Assembly: GCA_021792395.1 (NCBI GenBank)
Contig: JAJYUR010000003.1
Location: 1-63,029, forward strand
DNA: 63,029 nucleotides
Reading direction: 5' to 3'
Source of the DNA: Microcaldota archaeon
Lineage (GTDB): Archaea > Micrarchaeota > Micrarchaeia > Micrarchaeales > Micrarchaeaceae
Of the stretch, positions 1 to 8,505 are shown one piece after another. Made by a program: the position numbers and the translations under genes. A model generated the notes under the pieces. It had not been told where the DNA came from, ran no database searches, and saw only the letters and a program-made list of their open reading frames with translations. Numbering within the stretch: the first letter of the stretch is position 1; each line of letters opens with the position of its first letter.

Positions 1-240
1 TGGAGGAGGTGGAGGAGAAATAGTATTATCTGGTTTAGACTTAATTCCTATATGGCTATATAGGACATAACCAAGTATACCACCAGCCATTACCAATGCA
101 ACAAGGTATACTGACATGCATAAAAACTTGAGATGGAAATATGTTTCACCAGAAACAATAAAACCTGCTACCAGTCCTGCCATTATACCGACTGTATAAT
201 TTTTAATAAATTCATCCCATTTTTTATCATCTATCTTCAT
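1..240 (-). CDS. small membrane protein, partial (runs off the window)
   Basis: This reading frame starts at an ATG at 240 and stays open to base 1, so the C-terminus lies outside the window and it is missing from the ORF track. It begins MKIDDKKWDEFIKNY, followed by two likely membrane helices (GIMAGLVAGFIV and MSVYLVALVMAGGILGYVL). A short soluble stretch then ends in a proline run at the window edge. The start ATG overlaps the TGA of the upstream gene as ATGA, which suggests one transcript and coupled translation. I do not recognise the family. Confidence 0.6.
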   Translation of the reverse strand, partial: MKIDDKKWDEFIKNYTVGIMAGLVAGFIVSGETYFHLKFLCMSVYLVALVMAGGILGYVLYSHIGIKSKPDNTISPPPPP

Positions 241-491
241 AATTTTCCACCATTTCTATTAGCAAGCCATCTAGCACCCTTAGGATACGCCAAAATAAGT
301 CCTATGGCAATCAATACAGCACCTATTATTATACCAATCAAATCCCAAAATATGCCTGAGAATAAGAAGGTAAAGTTTGATGTGCTTATCGTTTTATGGT
401 AACCAGTCATGTAAGCATTATACGATAAAACAAGGATAACTACTGCTACAATTATTAGAACAAGGCCTGCAAGTTGTTTAAAGCTTGGCAT
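237..491 (-). CDS. small two-helix membrane protein
   Basis: A protein of about 84 residues, taking the ATG at 491 (MPSFKQL) instead of the TTG used in the ORF track. It has two hydrophobic segments, LAGLVLIIVAVVILVLSY near the N-terminus and LIGIIIGAVLIAIGLILAY near the C-terminus. A polar loop of about 30 residues lies between them, and the tail is basic. Its stop overlaps the start of the following membrane-protein gene as ATGA. The two probably act together in the membrane, but no function can be assigned. Confidence 0.6.
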   Translation of the reverse strand: MPSFKQLAGLVLIIVAVVILVLSYNAYMTGYHKTISTSNFTFLFSGIFWDLIGIIIGAVLIAIGLILAYPKGARWLANRNGGKL

Positions 492-797
492 TATTATCAA
501 ATTGTAGCGAAGGAATAAAAATATGGTACTCTATAGCTATTTGTGAGATTATGGGCATCACTGGATTGTTATCATCTACTACAGGAAGATACTTAGATTT
601 TGTAGAGAAGCCTTAACATTTTATAACTAAAAATAGAAAATAGTATTAATAGGGGGATTTTTGATTTTATAAAGATTTCAAAAAGAAAAACTTCTTCGAA
701 GTCGGATTTAAATAGGTCTGCGATTAAGGTCTTTGAAATAACATCAATTTTTGATGGAATTGGGAGGGATAAATTAAGATTCCCTACCCGTATAGAA

Positions 798-1193
798 ATG
801 GGAATGGAGACATATCATAAAATGATTGAAGACCTTGGAAAAGTAGGCACTACACAGTCGGCAAACGCTTCTTTGATGATTGAGGTTGATATAACAAATC
901 TTCTTTTTGTGTTTATGAAACGCCCCGAGACTCTAAATAGTGTTAAACAAGCTCTTGCTAAAGACCAAAAGGCGCCTCCCACTATTTTAGTTCAAATAGG
1001 CTTTTCAGGGCAGGCAGTTCCAAAAAAGACGACCATTTTATCTAGTGATGGACAAAAGGATATCCTTGATTTAACAATCGCAGATGACTACCTATATAAG
1101 TTTTCAATATATGACCAACAGAGAAATATTATAGCTTCTGGCACATATAAACATACAATTCAAAATAGGTCGCTTTCAAGCAAAAAGAGGTAA
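798..1193 (+). CDS. hypothetical protein, possibly 5'-truncated
   Basis: The ORF gives 131 residues with a mix of helix and strand and no recognisable motif. The end is basic (SLSSKKR). The same frame stays open upstream to the stop at 624-626, and that extension reads like protein (SIFDGIGRDKLRFPTRIEMG), but it contains no ATG, GTG or TTG. Either the gene starts at 798 or 804, or it has lost its 5' end, or it uses an unusual start. There is no convincing ribosome binding site just before 798. Confidence 0.5.
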   Translation: MGMETYHKMIEDLGKVGTTQSANASLMIEVDITNLLFVFMKRPETLNSVKQALAKDQKAPPTILVQIGFSGQAVPKKTTILSSDGQKDILDLTIADDYLYKFSIYDQQRNIIASGTYKHTIQNRSLSSKKR

Positions 1194-1297
1194 AGAAGAG
1201 AGAATTAGCATCTTATATAGTAATAAAATAATTATTATTACTAGAACTAAGCAAAAAATTAAATACTTACAATTCCTTACGCCTAAAGAGTGAAAGT

Positions 1298-1504
1298 ATG
1301 AACAATAAGAAATTCTGGGTTGTTTTTATCGGTTTGATAATAGCGACAAGCTTCCTTGGATTTTTATCACTTATAGAAATTTCATATTTCGGCATTAATT
1401 TTAGCACATTATTTACCATTGTGCTTTTTGTCCTTGGTTTATATGTCATAATTAAAACAGCAATAAAAAAGAAAGCCGAATCTAAAAAGGAACATAAAAG
1501 ATAA
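1298..1504 (+). CDS. small two-helix membrane protein
   Basis: A protein of 68 residues with two hydrophobic segments (FWVVFIGLIIATSFLGFLSL and LFTIVLFVLGLYVII) and a highly charged lysine/glutamate tail. The start ATG follows GAGTGAAAGT, a plausible ribosome binding site. A hairpin with a T-run follows directly after the stop, which supports this as a real, independently terminated gene. Function unknown. Confidence 0.6.
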   Translation: MNNKKFWVVFIGLIIATSFLGFLSLIEISYFGINFSTLFTIVLFVLGLYVIIKTAIKKKAESKKEHKR

Positions 1505-1514
1505 CCTTCCTTGC

Positions 1515-1541
1515 AAGGACTTCCTTTGGAATCCTTTTTTT
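1515..1541 (+). terminator. hairpin plus T-run terminator
   Basis: AAGGA and TTCC pair with GGAA and TCCTT, with one bulged C and a TTT loop, and a run of Ts follows. It sits 11 bases after the stop of the 68-residue membrane protein on the same strand. Confidence 0.6.
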
Positions 1542-2049
1542 ATTTGTGTTTAGCTAAACGGTTCCTGTCCGAATCGCTAAATATCAACTCCTTATCCTCA
1601 AAGGAGCATTTTATTTTTTAAACCACATAATGAGGATAAGTAACGGCGGGTTCCTTATCGACAAAGGGGCACGCTCTCAGGGCTTACTGGCAAGTGGTTC
1701 GTTGCATCCAGAAATGCCCTCAAAACAATAGTATTCAGCCAGCTTATCGTATGGGTCTAGACTACCAAAACTAAGGATGGGCGGTTGAAATGATGTTCTC
1801 AAGTTTAAAGGAAGTATTCGGCCTTTCAAAGAACAGGTTTGTAGGAATAGAAAAAGTAATAGTGCATGTCTATTCCTGCCTTATTGCATACATCGTAAAA
1901 TATATGTGAGTCAATTGTGGGGTGAAATAATAAGAAAACATAAAAAAAAAGGGTGTCACGATGATATAAATATAAAATTCAACTTCCTAGCCATATGCAA
2001 AGAGAACAATTATTAATCTTCACATCATTTAAATTTTAGGGTAAAATAC
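1542..2049. other. gene-poor spacer with a mobile-element remnant
   Basis: About 500 bases without an intact gene. Apart from the transposase tail at 1775-1909 I see only AT-rich sequence leading into the zinc dehydrogenase gene at 2050. I found no structured RNA here. Confidence 0.5.
1775..1909 (+). pseudogene. C-terminal remnant of a DDE transposase
   Basis: This frame reads GWAVEMMFSSLKEVFGLSKN followed by RFVGIEKVIVHVYSCLIAY and ends at a TGA. The pattern of W-x-V-E, a following LK..F.L..NR and a hydrophobic last helix matches the C-terminal end (region around the last catalytic Glu) of IS4/IS5-like DDE transposases. A TAA stop stands directly before this segment and no start is present, so only a decayed tail survives. 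The upstream stretch from about 1620 also contains short protein-like fragments (GLTGKWFVASRNALKTIVF) in a broken frame. They may belong to the same element. Terminal inverted repeats were not found by eye. Confidence 0.45.
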
Positions 2050-3012
2050 ATGCAAACTTACAATGCCTTATTTGCAGATGAGGATAGTCATTTAACATTG
2101 AAAGCCATAAATTTCAAAAATGGAACAAATATGGCAAAAATCCTCAGATCCGGCGTGTGCGGAACGGATAAGCACGTGATTATGGGGGACATTAAGGATG
2201 TAAAACTACCTCGCGTTTTGGGTCATGAAAATGTAGGTGAGATTGATGGCAAGCGCTATGTTTGGCCCGCTATAATGCCATGTGGCACTTGTTTGGCCTG
2301 CCGTGAAGGGAGGTATAACTTATGTGAAAAGAACCAGGTTTTTGGGCTTACTACTGAAGACGTGAGCGTTGGCGGGTGGGCAGAATATACTCCGATTCCA
2401 AAAGATACTGTTCTATATGAAGTGCCTGATAGCGTAGGTGATGATGAAGCCGTGCTAATAGAGACAGTTGCAAGCACAAAGCCTTTGCATAATGTTGATG
2501 TTAAAGGGAAAAACGTCTTAATAATCGGATCTGGCGCCATAGGCTTGGTTGGGGCGGTCCATGCTAAAGCTGGAGGCGCTTCTAGTATAACTATGGTAGG
2601 CCATAAAGAACAAGCCCAAGTACTTGGCAAAATAATCGACGCGTTCTATGAAAAAAATACGTCTATAGAAACAGTAGGCAACCAATACGATATTGTATAT
2701 GACGCTGGTGGGGATCCGACATCATGCAGCTACTCCATAAACGCAGTAAAGTCTTTTGGCACAGTCCTCGAAAGTGCTTGCATGCCGCACTCTTTTAGTG
2801 TCGATTTGAATACGCTAATTGCAAAAGAAGCAAAATTACATACACAATATGGATATGTGCCTGACGACTTTAAATGGGCGATTGACTTGGTAGAACAGAA
2901 TCTTACTGATTTCAAAAAGGTCATCACAAATAAATTCCGTTTAAGTGAATACGATAAGGCGCTAGCGACAATCCTGAATAAGAGATACGGCAAAATTATG
3001 TTCTCGCCATAA
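2050..3012 (+). CDS. zinc-dependent alcohol/polyol dehydrogenase (MDR family)
   Basis: A 320-residue medium-chain dehydrogenase that oxidises an alcohol or sugar with NAD(P) in the cytoplasm. The catalytic-zinc region is visible as SGVCGTDKH (Cys about residue 37) and GHENVGEI (about residue 60). The structural zinc site is CGTCLACREGRYNLC, four cysteines in the usual spacing. The Rossmann loop is GSGAIGLVGA near residue 160. The length is slightly short for the family (usually 340-360), mostly at the N-terminus and between domains. The substrate cannot be told from the sequence; archaeal glucose/galactose dehydrogenases and sorbitol-type enzymes are both possible. It stands alone next to a transposon remnant, so it may have been acquired. 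Confidence 0.8.
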   Translation: MQTYNALFADEDSHLTLKAINFKNGTNMAKILRSGVCGTDKHVIMGDIKDVKLPRVLGHENVGEIDGKRYVWPAIMPCGTCLACREGRYNLCEKNQVFGLTTEDVSVGGWAEYTPIPKDTVLYEVPDSVGDDEAVLIETVASTKPLHNVDVKGKNVLIIGSGAIGLVGAVHAKAGGASSITMVGHKEQAQVLGKIIDAFYEKNTSIETVGNQYDIVYDAGGDPTSCSYSINAVKSFGTVLESACMPHSFSVDLNTLIAKEAKLHTQYGYVPDDFKWAIDLVEQNLTDFKKVITNKFRLSEYDKALATILNKRYGKIMFSP

Positions 3013-3081
3013 GGTTTTTCCTGTCTTTTGCCTATACTGTAAAAATATGTGCATCAGCTTATAGCGGCTTTATCTTTACTT

Positions 3082-4077
3082 CTACTTAAATAATTTATTT
3101 ACAATTCCAGTTGCCTCCCGTTTTGCAATTTTGTATCTCATATTTTGTTCCTCTAAAAGATCCTTTACAAGTTTTCCTGCGAGTTTCGGTTCCGGTTTAC
3201 CACTAATGCTATACGTGGAATTTGAAAACCACTTTACCATATTAATATATAGCTGTTTGTTACCTTTCTCCACCGCTAATCTTGCCTTCTCCGCTGCAAT
3301 ATCCGGATTTTCTGATAGACGTATATTATTTTTACTTATGCTTTTGCTCATCTTCGAGTCAGAGAGACCTGGAATCAGATCAGTATATGTAACAGATGGA
3401 AAATTGCTCGCCCCTAACTTTTTTGCCAAAGTTCTTGCTAACTTTATATGACCTATCTCATCTATACCTAATGTCACCAGCACACTGCAATATCCATAAT
3501 CAAGAGGCAGTAATATGTCAGAAGACATTAGTAAGGCAGACAATGCATACGGTAAACCGATATCCTTCCAATAAATAGAATCAAGTTCCGACTTTTTTAA
3601 TTGATTTACAAGCATATACGTTTTTTTGAGAGTGGCAAGATTATTGCTTTGTAAGTATATAATAGATTTTTTAAGGTTGACTCCAGAAGCTGCAAGATGC
3701 GCCAGCAAATCTAACGTGTTAGCTTTTATTATGGCTTGTTCAGTATGGCGGACATAGGCAGCCTCCAAATCCGCTATCGGTATATATAATCTAGCGTTAT
3801 ATATTTTTTGGTAATACGCCATTTGCCTGAATATACATAGGGTCCCGATGTGGGGATTTCCACTTGGGGTAAAACCGCTAACCAGCGCGGCATTTCCCTT
3901 TTTTGTCTCATTAAGCCATTCACCAAAAAACTCGTGGCCTATGATTAACCCGTTATTAATAAAATTTTCAGGTTCCATTCTAGAGCCGAAATTAAATCGG
4001 TTTAACCTGAAATGTTTTCTCAACCTCACATAATCAGGTGTCCATCTTCCTCTTACTTCCCATACGTTAAATTTCAT
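3082..4077 (-). CDS. tryptophanyl-tRNA synthetase-like paralog
   Basis: A class I aminoacyl-tRNA synthetase of about 331 residues taking the ATG at 4077 (MKFNVWEV); a GTG at 4089 is also possible. The ATP-binding signatures are intact: GFTPSGNPHIGT (HIGH) around residue 75 and DSKMSKSISK (KMSKS) around residue 250. The G-x-x-PSG-x-x-HIG form and overall order match archaeal TrpRS. It is clearly more divergent than the complete trpS two genes upstream, and shorter. It may charge tRNA-Trp as a second isoform, resist an inhibitor, or have taken a non-translational role. It lies downstream of trpS and a methyltransferase on the same strand. Confidence 0.7.
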   Translation of the reverse strand: MKFNVWEVRGRWTPDYVRLRKHFRLNRFNFGSRMEPENFINNGLIIGHEFFGEWLNETKKGNAALVSGFTPSGNPHIGTLCIFRQMAYYQKIYNARLYIPIADLEAAYVRHTEQAIIKANTLDLLAHLAASGVNLKKSIIYLQSNNLATLKKTYMLVNQLKKSELDSIYWKDIGLPYALSALLMSSDILLPLDYGYCSVLVTLGIDEIGHIKLARTLAKKLGASNFPSVTYTDLIPGLSDSKMSKSISKNNIRLSENPDIAAEKARLAVEKGNKQLYINMVKWFSNSTYSISGKPEPKLAGKLVKDLLEEQNMRYKIAKREATGIVNKLFK

Positions 4078-4189
4078 ATGCGTTGCCACGTTATCTGACC
4101 TTCATCCTGATTTTTCTGGTGTTTTTGCGCAACACCTTTAATTTAGCTATACCGAATTATTGCTATTATTCTATGCCAAATTTCTTTGG

Positions 4190-5107
4190 TCATATTTTTT
4201 CTACTTCGTATGTGAAGCATCCTGGCTTGATCCTGATTTTGCCATCCTCCCCTGTAAAATTTTTAAAGTAATCCGATAGTTCCTGGATTACGGTTTGAAG
4301 TTCAGGGGTTTTATTGAAATAAGACTCCATGTGGAAATTTAGAAACACTTCGAGGGCCTCGTTAAGCGATGAGTAGGTTATGGCTTCTCCCACAAAATGG
4401 TTCGCCTTGAGCTTTATAGTTCCATCATCGTTTAGTTTGTTGAGAACTTCATCAATAATCAGTTTGGATGGGCTTTGCTTATCAAGGTCATTATATATTG
4501 AAAACACTTTGCGCCCTTGCTTCATCAATATCCTCTGTTCGTCTGACATAGAATCAAAATGTATAAGGAAAAACTTTGAATTTGCTCTCATATTCTCTTT
4601 TATCATTTTGCTGATAACTTCCTGCACATACTTTTTACCATCATAAAGACCCTTTTTTATCAGATTTTGATGTACGGAATGTGAAAAACTCCACAGACTG
4701 AATATTATATCGTATGTTTCAATCATTTTTTCAAGAAAGTTCATCGAATCTGACTCGAAGAACTTTATGTTCTCATAATCTTTGAACTCTTTCTTGGAGA
4801 AATCCAGCATTCTTGAGCTCAAATCTACTAAATCCAAAGTAAAATTTACAGCCTTTACTGAGTTTACAAATACCTTTGTAGCCCTTCCTGTGCCACATCC
4901 AAGTTCTAGCGCATTTAACGCATTAATCCCTTTATCAAGATTTATTTTTTTTAAAAAGTCCTCAAAAATATTTATATCGCTTTTTCCATCAAAAATATAA
5001 TCTTTTAATATCTTATTATAATAATTTGGCTCTACATATTCCTCCAAACTATTAGTAACTTTGAGCCATGGGTACTTATTCTGTAGATCTTCAATATTCT
5101 CCCTCAT
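4190..5107 (-). CDS. SAM-dependent methyltransferase (class I)
   Basis: About 305 residues from the ATG at 5107, which has GTGAT four bases upstream; the ORF track starts at a GTG nine bases earlier. The SAM-binding motif I is ALELGCGTGRATK at roughly residues 60-72, followed by DLVDLSSRMLDFS (acidic motif II) and the later IIFSLWSFSHS. This is a Rossmann-type methyltransferase with a long C-terminal part of unknown use. The substrate is unknown. It sits between trpS and the TrpRS-like paralog, so a role in tRNA or in tryptophan-derived metabolism is a guess from context only. Confidence 0.7.
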   Translation of the reverse strand: MRENIEDLQNKYPWLKVTNSLEEYVEPNYYNKILKDYIFDGKSDINIFEDFLKKINLDKGINALNALELGCGTGRATKVFVNSVKAVNFTLDLVDLSSRMLDFSKKEFKDYENIKFFESDSMNFLEKMIETYDIIFSLWSFSHSVHQNLIKKGLYDGKKYVQEVISKMIKENMRANSKFFLIHFDSMSDEQRILMKQGRKVFSIYNDLDKQSPSKLIIDEVLNKLNDDGTIKLKANHFVGEAITYSSLNEALEVFLNFHMESYFNKTPELQTVIQELSDYFKNFTGEDGKIRIKPGCFTYEVEKI

Positions 5108-5286
5108 TTTAATCACACAAATATCCCATTATTGCATATGAAGCAATGAACTTTTCCGGTGCAGCTATTTAATGCACCTATTGAGGAATAGCAAATCCCT
5201 CTCCCTGTGCATTTTTGATTATAATATCTAAGCGGCGATAGCTCGGTGCCCTTCCGCCTGCTACAAGCGATACTTAATTTGGGGTG

Positions 5287-6570
5287 TCATTCCTTTTTGG
5301 CTTCTTCTGACATCACACCAGATTTTTCTATCATTGATTCCAAATCAACGCTGTCATTCTTCATTATCGAATTTGCCATCTCCTTAGCGGTTATATGTTC
5401 CAGCCTTTCCTTCATTGGCGCGACCTTCTCAATTATCTCGTTCTGGAGCATCTTTTTCATTTCGCCGCTGAGAATCCTGCCGCGCTTATAATCATCATAG
5501 AGCTGCTGGGACTCCTTAACGCTTTTGAATACGTATTTAAGGTACAGGTATGCTATATCTACTTCAGGGACCCCGCCAAGCTTCCTGTGCTCATCGACTG
5601 TTGTCCTGCCACCGCTGAAAGCCTGTGAAACCTTCTTCTTTACCTCGCTCTGCGTATCCCTAAGCAGATAAACAGCATTCCCTTTTGACTTCGACATTTT
5701 CCTTCCGTCCATCCCAGGCAGGAAACGGCCATGGAGAACGCTTGCTTTTTCGTATCCAAATTTTTCAGCGACATCTCTAGAAGCACGAAGATGGGTATCT
5801 TCATCCAGACCTATCGGGACCAAAACGTTCTTTATGCCTAGTGTCTGGGGAAATATAACGTGGGCAGACTGAACTGAAGGATAGAATGTCAGGCCCACAT
5901 TATCCGAATCCTTGTAATCATAAATTGCCCTCACTGTGCTGATATTTATTCCCCTAGATATCTTTATAGCTAGATTGTATATGTTAGTATAAATCTGGTC
6001 TATTATGAAATGGGTCTTCTTTGGTTCATATCCGTATGCTAATGCTTCCTTTACCAGTCTGAATGAATTTTTCAGTCCAACTTCCTGGTTATCTATTTTC
6101 CTAGCCACATAGCTCTCGTCATCTGATATCGGGGCATATAAATCTATACCATACTCCTTTTGGAAGAACAAGTTGGTGTCGAATACGCCTATGTGCCCTA
6201 TGTGAAACTGACCGCTGGGGTTAAGACCGGAGACTATTGCGCTCTTTTCATGGTTCAACAGTCGCTCATAGAATTTGTCAAAATCCCTGTGGGATGTAAG
6301 AAATCCGTTATTGAAGGATACATAATCAGGTTTTTTCTTGAGCTCTTCTATGCGCGAAGCGCCAAAAGCAACTATCAGTTTTTCCTTGTCCTCATCCAAT
6401 CTTTTTAATTCGCTTTCAACCTGTTGCTTTGTTTCTTCTGTCGTATCTGAAACGATATGTACATCCTTTGTTGCGTTTTTTGCCATCTCATTCACTCTCA
6501 ATATTGAAGTGTCATGACTGGTTTCATATCCATGTGTTTTTGAAGTTGGTTTATTGTTACTTGCTGTCAT
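5287..6570 (-). CDS. trpS: tryptophanyl-tRNA synthetase
   Basis: This enzyme charges tRNA-Trp with tryptophan in the cytoplasm. HIGH appears as GLNPSGQFHIGHIG and KMSKS as GRKMSKSKGNAVYL. The segment QAFSGGRTTVDEHRKLGG is characteristic of archaeal/eukaryotic TrpRS. The ATG at 6570 is preceded by GTGACGTAT and gives about 427 residues, normal for archaeal TrpRS with an N-terminal extension. A later start at MAKNATKDV is also conceivable. It heads a minus-strand group followed by a methyltransferase and a TrpRS-like paralog. Confidence 0.9.
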   Translation of the reverse strand: MTASNNKPTSKTHGYETSHDTSILRVNEMAKNATKDVHIVSDTTEETKQQVESELKRLDEDKEKLIVAFGASRIEELKKKPDYVSFNNGFLTSHRDFDKFYERLLNHEKSAIVSGLNPSGQFHIGHIGVFDTNLFFQKEYGIDLYAPISDDESYVARKIDNQEVGLKNSFRLVKEALAYGYEPKKTHFIIDQIYTNIYNLAIKISRGINISTVRAIYDYKDSDNVGLTFYPSVQSAHVIFPQTLGIKNVLVPIGLDEDTHLRASRDVAEKFGYEKASVLHGRFLPGMDGRKMSKSKGNAVYLLRDTQSEVKKKVSQAFSGGRTTVDEHRKLGGVPEVDIAYLYLKYVFKSVKESQQLYDDYKRGRILSGEMKKMLQNEIIEKVAPMKERLEHITAKEMANSIMKNDSVDLESMIEKSGVMSEEAKKE

Positions 6571-6751
6571 ATACGTCACAGCACTAATATAAATATCTCT
6601 ATATATTTATGCCTTTTGTTCTACTTCCAACTAACTTTGCAAATAGGGAACATTTATCGATTTTATTTTGAAATTCAATGCGCAAGTATTAGTATCATAC
6701 CAAGCATATATGGATAGTAGATTACTAAGAAAGCTATATGGATGATTCTTT

Positions 6752-6946
6752 ATGAAGAAAACCGATGTACTCGCAGAAATCTTCGATGTTGACAAACCTA
6801 TTATAGGTGCGCTGTATTTTGTGCCTCTTCTCGGTTTTTACGGCTTTGAAGGCTTTGAAAAGATTCTTGATAATGCCATTAAGGATGCAAGGGCATTGGA
6901 GGAAGGGAGCATAGACGGAATAAACTGCATTACATATCCATGCTAG
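6752..6946 (+). pseudogene. truncated BtpA-family protein
   Basis: The 64 residues include KPIIGALYFVPLLGFYGFEG and ALEEGSIDGI. These line up with the N-terminus of the BtpA/SgcQ TIM-barrel family (KPIIGxVHLxPLPG ... DAxALEEGGxDGI), whose members are about 260 residues long. Only the first barrel strand and helix remain, and the frame stops right where the family continues. The gene is therefore almost certainly a remnant. A short hairpin with a T-run follows the stop. Confidence 0.55.
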
Positions 6947-6952
6947 GCCCTT

Positions 6953-6973
6953 ACATCGCTTACGCGATGTTTT
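6953..6973 (+). terminator. small hairpin with T-run
   Basis: ACATCGC and GCGATGT form a perfect 7-base stem around a TTAC loop, followed by TTT. It lies just downstream of the truncated BtpA frame and may be its terminator. Confidence 0.4.
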
Positions 6974-7032
6974 GCTGAGTTTTCACTTTAGCGAACATGG
7001 GTAGAAATAATGGGCTTACTGCCTTTTATTGT

Positions 7033-7650
7033 TTACGCTGCCCGCCTTAGCACTTCTTCTATGGCGTCAGTCATGTCAGTCCTTGCAATTTCGTTGATCT
7101 TGCCTAGTTGTTTCCATGCTTTCCTAAGCAATTCTGCCTGAGCTGCATTTGCCTGTGGCACAACTTGGCGCGACAGCGCAACTTGCGCATCTTCGTCCGG
7201 CAGGTCGTTCACGGAGATGCCCTGAATCCACTGAAAGCGGAATTTGAAGCCCAGCGCGATAGGGCGCCCTTCTTTTGCCGCATTTACAGCTGTTTCAGTA
7301 ACATACAATACATCATACAAGCGTCCGTTGAATATGAGTATTTCCGCCTCGTCTTTTGATATAGGTATATATTTTACTTCGTCAGTGCGCTCTACACGAT
7401 AACATCCTGCTTCCCTTGGCAGACCCTTTGGATTCACCGCAAGCATGTAGTTAAACACGTAGCTATCGCTCGCATTCTTCAAGGCTCTTAGGTCTCTGAT
7501 TGTTTCATTGAAAGTAGCCAGTATGCCACCCAATTTTTTAGCAGTATCATACGCGTCTTTAACTGGCTTACGAGATTGTTCTGGTACATATACACCCTTT
7601 CTTGCAACATCCTGGACTGGTGCTTCACTTCTAACTTCTAGTTCCGACAT
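7033..7650 (-). CDS. hypothetical protein, 205 residues
   Basis: A soluble protein with no signal peptide or membrane helix. It has a helical N-terminal half, a central beta-rich part (YRVERTDEVKYIPISKDEAE) and a helical C-terminus ending EEVLRRAA. I do not recognise the family. The start ATG has GTGAT five bases upstream and a TATA-like box (TATAAATA) about 31 bases upstream, so the gene is probably expressed from its own promoter with a very short leader. It is divergent from the DUF98-like gene at 7803. Confidence 0.6.
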   Translation of the reverse strand: MSELEVRSEAPVQDVARKGVYVPEQSRKPVKDAYDTAKKLGGILATFNETIRDLRALKNASDSYVFNYMLAVNPKGLPREAGCYRVERTDEVKYIPISKDEAEILIFNGRLYDVLYVTETAVNAAKEGRPIALGFKFRFQWIQGISVNDLPDEDAQVALSRQVVPQANAAQAELLRKAWKQLGKINEIARTDMTDAIEEVLRRAA

Positions 7651-7680
7651 GTTATCACAATAACCCAGTGTTTTAGGAGA

Positions 7681-7688
7681 TATTTATA
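7681..7688 (-). promoter_or_regulatory. TATA-like box of the 205-residue gene
   Basis: On the minus strand this reads TATAAATA, about 31 bases ahead of the ATG at 7650, the spacing expected for an archaeal promoter with a leader of a few bases. Confidence 0.45.
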
Positions 7689-7802
7689 CCCATATCTTTC
7701 ACATGTTCGAGTAATAATGCGTATTGTCAAAGAATAACATCTGGGGCGACGTTTTGACGACGAAATGCCGCTCGGGAATTATGGTGGAAACGCAGTAAGT
7801 TT

Positions 7803-8345
7803 ATGGGTAAGGGTCATCTATGCAAATCTTTAAGGGCTTTCCCTGACATTATCTTAAATGAGAGCATGGTGAAATCTGCTGCTTCAGACCCTGCGAAGTT
7901 TCTTGGCAGTCTGTCTTCCGAACTTACGCCTACCGAGAAGGAAATACTTCTCAATGAGAGTATGACACAGGCCGAAGTGTCAGCTATCCTAAAAGTACCA
8001 GTCAAGGTCGAGGTTATTGCGCAGCATGAACTATCGAACGTTATTGTACGCCAGGTGCGGATCTATGCAGAACAATCAGATGGCAGGCGCATTACCGTTT
8101 ACCTTGCGGAATCGGTAATACCAATAGACAGAAATTCCGACCAATTCATTGCAGTCATCAGAGGAAAGGGCATGGGCATAGGCCAGGCAGTGAAAGCCAT
8201 GCACACAACTCAGAAGAGACACATCATCGACGTGTATGCTGATGAAAACGTGATATCCCGGAATTATAGCATCAAAGGCGACGGACTTTTCGTACTGATC
8301 ACTGAAATATTCCCTAGGAACGTACTGAAAGCAGGGATTAGATAA
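7803..8345 (+). CDS. DUF98/chorismate lyase-like protein
   Basis: 180 residues. The part from about residue 40 (LTPTEKEILLNE, VKVEVIAQHEL, VRQVRIYAE, ESVIPIDR) through ISRNYSIKGDGLFVLITEIFP fits the layout of the chorismate-lyase-like DUF98 family (Rv2949c type): an antiparallel sheet with a conserved R-x-Y-x-I segment and a closing ITE-x-FP. If the assignment is right, the fold binds a small aromatic acid; whether it cleaves chorismate here is unknown. The start is uncertain: the ATG at 7803 lacks a strong ribosome binding site and a later ATG (MVKSAASD) is possible. Confidence 0.45.
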   Translation: MGKGHLCKSLRAFPDIILNESMVKSAASDPAKFLGSLSSELTPTEKEILLNESMTQAEVSAILKVPVKVEVIAQHELSNVIVRQVRIYAEQSDGRRITVYLAESVIPIDRNSDQFIAVIRGKGMGIGQAVKAMHTTQKRHIIDVYADENVISRNYSIKGDGLFVLITEIFPRNVLKAGIR

Positions 8346-8505
8346 ATTGCCTCTTAACTGTCCGACTGACTTAATATGCAATATTTGTGCAATATAGTTA
8401 TTTAGGTTGATTTTGTTTTTAACATAGTGCTATTATAGCCATCTAACCAGCTCCAAACAGGAAGAGAAAGAAGCAAGTAACATGGCAAAGAAGTCGACTA
8501 TGTGT

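Noticed and set aside
1542-2049. Structured RNA such as RNase P or SRP RNA in the largest spacer
   Set aside because: No conserved helices or core motifs of either RNA were visible; the readable part is a transposase tail.
5158-5178. GGTGCA...TGCACC hairpin between trpS and the methyltransferase gene
   Set aside because: The stem is only six bases and has no T-run on either strand, so it was not listed as a terminator.
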